Positions 60,979-64,000 of a stretch of DNA of 64,000 nt are shown here, in pieces. This DNA is from Bacteroidaceae bacterium. Lineage in GTDB: Bacteria; Bacteroidota; Bacteroidia; Bacteroidales; Bacteroidaceae. Below the pieces are notes generated by a model. The model was not told the origin of the DNA. It ran no database searches and saw only the letters and a list, made by a program, of their open reading frames with translations. The stretch covers positions 1-64,000 of the forward strand of contig JAFYQK010000011.1 in NCBI GenBank assembly GCA_017547165.1, in the 5' to 3' direction. How positions within the stretch are numbered: position 1 is the first letter of the stretch; each line of letters opens with the position of its first letter. A program made the translations under genes and the position numbers.

Positions 60979-61368
60979 TTATACTCTTCTTCTCTTAGGA
61001 GGACGACAGCCATTGTGGGGAAGTGGTGTAACGTCGATGATTTCGATTACCTCGATACCAGCACCGTGTACGGTACGGATAGCAGACTCACGACCATTAC
61101 CAGGACCCTTGACATAAGCCTTAACCTTGCGCAGACCTAAATCAAAAGCGATCTTTGCACAATCCTGTGCTGCCATCTGGGCTGCATAAGGAGTATTCTT
61201 CTTACTACCACGGAAACCCATCTTGCCGGCAGAAGACCAAGAAATAACCTGACCCTCACTATTAGCCAAAGAGACGATAATATTATTGAAGGAACTGTGA
61301 ACGTGGAGCTGACCAAGTGCGTCAACCTTCACATTTCTTTTCTTTGCTGCAACTGTTTTCTTTGCCAT
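60979..61368 (-). CDS. rpsK: 30S ribosomal protein S11
   Basis: 129 residues. AHV-type core [40 protein letters not shown], and the end [18 protein letters not shown], all diagnostic. It lies 36 bp upstream of rpsD. Confidence 0.97.
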   Translation of the reverse strand: MAKKTVAAKKRNVKVDALGQLHVHSSFNNIIVSLANSEGQVISWSSAGKMGFRGSKKNTPYAAQMAAQDCAKIAFDLGLRKVKAYVKGPGNGRESAIRTVHGAGIEVIEIIDVTPLPHNGCRPPKRRRV

Positions 61369-61376
61369 ATTACTTA

Positions 61377-61757
61377 TTATTTAGTAGCCTTTTTCTTGTT
61401 AGCAACGGTCTTCTTCTTACCCTTACGTGTACGAGCGTTGTTCTTTGTGCTCTGACCACGAACAGGAAGACCATGACGATGACGAACACCACGATAGCAA
61501 CCGATATCCATCAGACGCTTGATATTTAGAGAAATCTCACTGCGGAGGTCACCTTCAACCTTATACTCAGCAGCAATAACCTCACGGATCTTACCTGCCT
61601 CGTCATCGGTCCAATCACAAACCTTCTTGTCCTTGTCGACACCAGCCTTCTCTAAAATCTTGGCTGAGCTACTACGACCTATACCATAAACATAGGTCAA
61701 AGCGATTTCGCCTCTTTTGTTCTGAGGCAAATCAACACCAACAATTCTAATTGCCAT
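61377..61757 (-). CDS. rpsM: 30S ribosomal protein S13
   Basis: 126 residues. [37 protein letters not shown], and the Lys/Arg-rich end after [20 protein letters not shown]. Normal length; 8 bp before rpsK. Confidence 0.97.
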   Translation of the reverse strand: MAIRIVGVDLPQNKRGEIALTYVYGIGRSSSAKILEKAGVDKDKKVCDWTDDEAGKIREVIAAEYKVEGDLRSEISLNIKRLMDIGCYRGVRHRHGLPVRGQSTKNNARTRKGKKKTVANKKKATK

Positions 61758-61784
61758 ATACTATTTCTTTTTTTTTGCAATAAT

Positions 61785-61901
61785 TTAACCCTGACGTGTC
61801 TTAAACTTAGGGTTCTTCTTGTTAATAACATACAAACGACCCTTGCGACGGACAATTTTGCAATCAGGGGTACGCTTTTTTAATGAAGCTCTTGTTTTCA
61901 T
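61785..61901 (-). CDS. rpmJ: 50S ribosomal protein L36
   Basis: 38 residues: [20 protein letters not shown] then [18 protein letters not shown]. Only one of the usual zinc-binding cysteines (Cys14) remains, so this is the zinc-independent (C-minus) form. It lies 12 bp after infA and 27 bp before rpsM. Confidence 0.95.
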   Translation of the reverse strand: MKTRASLKKRTPDCKIVRRKGRLYVINKKNPKFKTRQG

Positions 61902-61913
61902 ATTTAATGTCTA

Positions 61914-62135
61914 TTATTTGTATCTAAATACGATGCGACCCTTCGTTAAGTCATATGGACTCATTTCCACCTTGACCTTATCACCGGGAAGGATCTTTAT
62001 ATAGTGCATCCTCATTTTACCGCTAATGGTGCATAATATCTGGGCTCCAATTTTTTCGAGTTCAACTCGGAAATTTGCATTAGAAAGAGCCTCTACTACT
62101 ACTCCATCTTGTTCTATAACTGCTTGCTTTGCCAT
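61914..62135 (-). CDS. infA: Translation initiation factor IF-1
   Basis: 73 residues, single OB domain: [40 protein letters not shown] and the C-terminal [11 protein letters not shown]-1 blocks the A site during initiation. It stands in its usual place between map and rpmJ. Confidence 0.96.
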   Translation of the reverse strand: MAKQAVIEQDGVVVEALSNANFRVELEKIGAQILCTISGKMRMHYIKILPGDKVKVEMSPYDLTKGRIVFRYK

Positions 62136-62156
62136 TATGTACTTATAGCTCTGTTA

Positions 62157-62948
62157 TTAATATTGATTCTCTATCTTTTCAATTTCCTCAAACGAGGAGA
62201 GTATCTCTGGTTTACCATGATGTATGGCTATGGTGTGCTCATAATGTGCTGCACATTTGCCGTCACGAGTCTTTATGGTCCATTTGTCAGGCATCATCCA
62301 TATCTCACGGCTGCCTTGAACAATCATTGGTTCAATTGCGATACACAAACCATTCTTAATTTGTTTACCAGAACCTAATTTTCCATAGTTAGGAACCTGA
62401 GGATCCTCATGCATATCTTTACCAATGCCATGCCCCACAAATTCTCTCACTACACCAAATCCATGCTGCTCACAATGATTTTGGATTGCAGCTCCAATAT
62501 CACCAATTCTTTTACCAGCATAAGAAGCATCTATACCCTTATACAACGACTCTTTAGTGATGCGAAGGAGTTCATTAACTTCATCAGAAACCTCTCCTAC
62601 TCGGAAAGTATAACATGAATCACCATTGAATCCTTCAAGAAGAACACCGCAATCAACAGAAACAATATCACCATCAACTAATGGAATATCATTTGGGATA
62701 CCATGCACAACAACATCATTGACCGAAGTGCAAAGACTTGCAGGAAAATCCGAACCATATGGATTAGGATAACCCAAAAAGGTTGGTATCGCCTTGTGGT
62801 CGCGAATGAACTCCTCTGCCAACCTGTCCAAGTGTTTGGTTGTAACTCCTGGTTTTATCAACTTACCGACCTCTGTCAGTGTTTTAGAAACCAATTGGTT
62901 GGCAGAGCGCATTAAACCAATTTCATCTTCTGTCTTTAGAAATATCAT
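62157..62948 (-). CDS. map: Methionine aminopeptidase type I
   Basis: 263 residues. Metal ligands of the pita-bread fold are visible: VSVDCGVLLEGFNGD (first Asp), YGKRIGDIG-type helix, FVGHGIGKDMHEDPQVPNYG (His) and LCIAIEPMI (Glu). It removes the start methionine from new proteins. It lies 21 bp after secY in the order secY-map-infA typical of the spc operon. Confidence 0.96.
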   Translation of the reverse strand: MIFLKTEDEIGLMRSANQLVSKTLTEVGKLIKPGVTTKHLDRLAEEFIRDHKAIPTFLGYPNPYGSDFPASLCTSVNDVVVHGIPNDIPLVDGDIVSVDCGVLLEGFNGDSCYTFRVGEVSDEVNELLRITKESLYKGIDASYAGKRIGDIGAAIQNHCEQHGFGVVREFVGHGIGKDMHEDPQVPNYGKLGSGKQIKNGLCIAIEPMIVQGSREIWMMPDKWTIKTRDGKCAAHYEHTIAIHHGKPEILSSFEEIEKIENQY

Positions 62949-62969
62949 TACAGAGAGATCTCTAAATTA

Positions 62970-64000
62970 CTAAGCCATTCCGTTACGGCCATGAATTCGA
63001 CCGCTGCTCAACAAACCATCATAGTGTCTCATTAGCAAATGACTCTCAACCTGTTGCAAGGTATCAAGTACAACACCAACTAAAATCAGCAAACTTGTTC
63101 CGCCGAAGAATTGTGCGAATTCCTGAGACACTTTCAAATAACCAGCAAATGCAGGCATACATGCTATCAATGCAAGGAATATAGAACCAGGGAATGTGAG
63201 ACGAGACATTATCTGATCAAGATATTCAGCTGTGTCGTGACCAGGACGAACACCTGGAATAAATCCATTATTACGCTTAATATCTTCTGCCATCTGTACA
63301 GGATTCATAGTAATAGCTGTATAGAAATATGTAAATGCAATGATAAGAAGTGCAAATACAACATTATACAACATACTTGTGTGGTCACTTAACATAATCA
63401 ACCACGCAGAAGGATTCTCACCTCCACTAATCATCTGCAACAGAGTGATGGGGATGAACATTATTGCTTGAGCAAAAATAATGGGCATTACATTAGCAGC
63501 AAATACCTTAATAGGAATATACTGACGTGAGCCACCCACCTGCTGTCCTGCATAAACACGCTTAGCATATTGAACGGGTACTTTTCGGGTTCCTTGAACC
63601 AACATGATAGAAGCACAAATAACAGCCATGAGAACGATAATCTCAATAGCAAACATTATGAGTCCACCACCTGTCAAATTATTCAGACGACCCACGAGTT
63701 CCTGACCAAAAGCCTGAGGCAAACGAGCAATGATACCGAGCATAATAATGATAGAAACACCATTACCAATACCCTTATCAGTAATTCTCTCGCCAAGCCA
63801 AAGGATAAACATACTGCCAGCAGCCAGAATTATTGTGCTTGAAACAATGAACCATGTCCAATCCAAATTAGGATTCAAAGCACCAGCAGCCTGCATCTTA
63901 AGGTTAATCAAGTAAGAGGGAGCTTGAAAAAGCAGGATGAGAATTGTTAACCAACGAGTATATTGGTTCATTTTTCTACGTCCGCTTTCACCCTCTCTCT
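62970..64000 (-). CDS. secY: Protein translocase subunit SecY (5' part outside window)
   Basis: The frame is open to the window edge; the part inside is about 343 codons and lacks the N-terminal ~105 residues. The visible part has about eight membrane helices. Landmarks: SGRRKMNQYTRWLTI, GERITDKGIGNGVSIIIM, VPVQYAKRVYAGQQVGGSRQ (loop region) and MTMNPVQMAEDIKRNNGFIP. SecY forms the protein-conducting channel with SecE. The true start is to the right of base 64000. Confidence 0.95.
   Translation of the reverse strand, partial: REGESGRRKMNQYTRWLTILILLFQAPSYLINLKMQAAGALNPNLDWTWFIVSSTIILAAGSMFILWLGERITDKGIGNGVSIIIMLGIIARLPQAFGQELVGRLNNLTGGGLIMFAIEIIVLMAVICASIMLVQGTRKVPVQYAKRVYAGQQVGGSRQYIPIKVFAANVMPIIFAQAIMFIPITLLQMISGGENPSAWLIMLSDHTSMLYNVVFALLIIAFTYFYTAITMNPVQMAEDIKRNNGFIPGVRPGHDTAEYLDQIMSRLTFPGSIFLALIACMPAFAGYLKVSQEFAQFFGGTSLLILVGVVLDTLQQVESHLLMRHYDGLLSSGRIHGRNGMA

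Noticed and set aside
1..64000. tRNA and rRNA genes, insertion sequences, prophage
   Set aside because: None was recognised by eye; a covariance-model scan would be needed to exclude a tRNA fully.

Overview
The window looks like the chromosome of a Bacteroidales bacterium, most likely a gut or oral member of the Prevotellaceae; the genus is inference. The reasons are the many TTTG-N19/20-TAnnTTTG promoters, a Mfa-type (type V) fimbrial operon with DUF3575, DUF5119 and fimbrillin proteins, the ArgF'-type transcarbamylase, a TPP-riboswitch TonB receptor/PnuT locus, and secreted enzymes with short type IX-like C-terminal tails. No rRNA, tRNA, transposase, prophage or CRISPR array was seen. || Layout. 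1-2.2 kb: accessory region with a short fold-back element, two small secreted proteins (one DUF4468-like) and a decayed gene. 2.2-7.3 kb: cell-surface modification genes: LicD phosphotransferase, membrane acyltransferase, an opine-dehydrogenase-like enzyme and a nucleotidyltransferase-aminotransferase fusion. 7.4-11.2 kb: mnmA, a GH20 hexosaminidase and a MerR regulator. 11.3-15.2 kb: thiamine uptake operon (TPP riboswitch, TonB receptor, four-helix-bundle protein, PnuT). 15.4-25.1 kb: six-gene fimbrial operon. 25.4-29.2 kb: lpxH, a SufT-like protein, radC, a GT2 glycosyltransferase and efp. 29.4-34.4 kb (+): rpmH, PASTA protein, RluD-like synthase, ddl, acyltransferase, NigD-like lipoprotein. 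34.5-41.1 kb: cstA, aldose epimerase, ackA, pta, cdaA, folP. 41.3-42.6 kb: murF. 42.7-48.9 kb: divergent sialidase and sulfatase. 49-58.6 kb: arginine/proline gene cluster (argR, GNAT acyltransferase, argG, argC, argD, proC, proB, proA, argF'). 58.8-64 kb: end of the spc/alpha ribosomal operon (secY partial, map, infA, rpmJ, rpsM, rpsK, rpsD, rpoA, rplQ). || How the parts fit. GH20, sialidase and sulfatase suggest foraging on sialylated, sulfated host glycans. The argR cluster joins glutamate-to-arginine and glutamate-to-proline synthesis, probably with N-succinylated intermediates, because the transcarbamylase carries Ser at the residue that separates succinyl- from acetylornithine enzymes. 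The fimbrial operon encodes anchor, major and accessory pilins and a large tip-like protein; one accessory pilin carries a beta-trefoil-like insertion. || The most unusual structure lies between and at the ends of genes: a ~160-bp fold-back element in two inverted copies 49 kb apart; 7-bp-type repeats (GAGCGGT / GTTAACG) that often supply the stop codon and last codons of genes; three arrays with an exact 9-bp period; a 22-bp palindromic tandem repeat within the leader of a pilin gene, where a copy-number change would shift the frame; and three 22-bp-spaced dyads upstream of argG.
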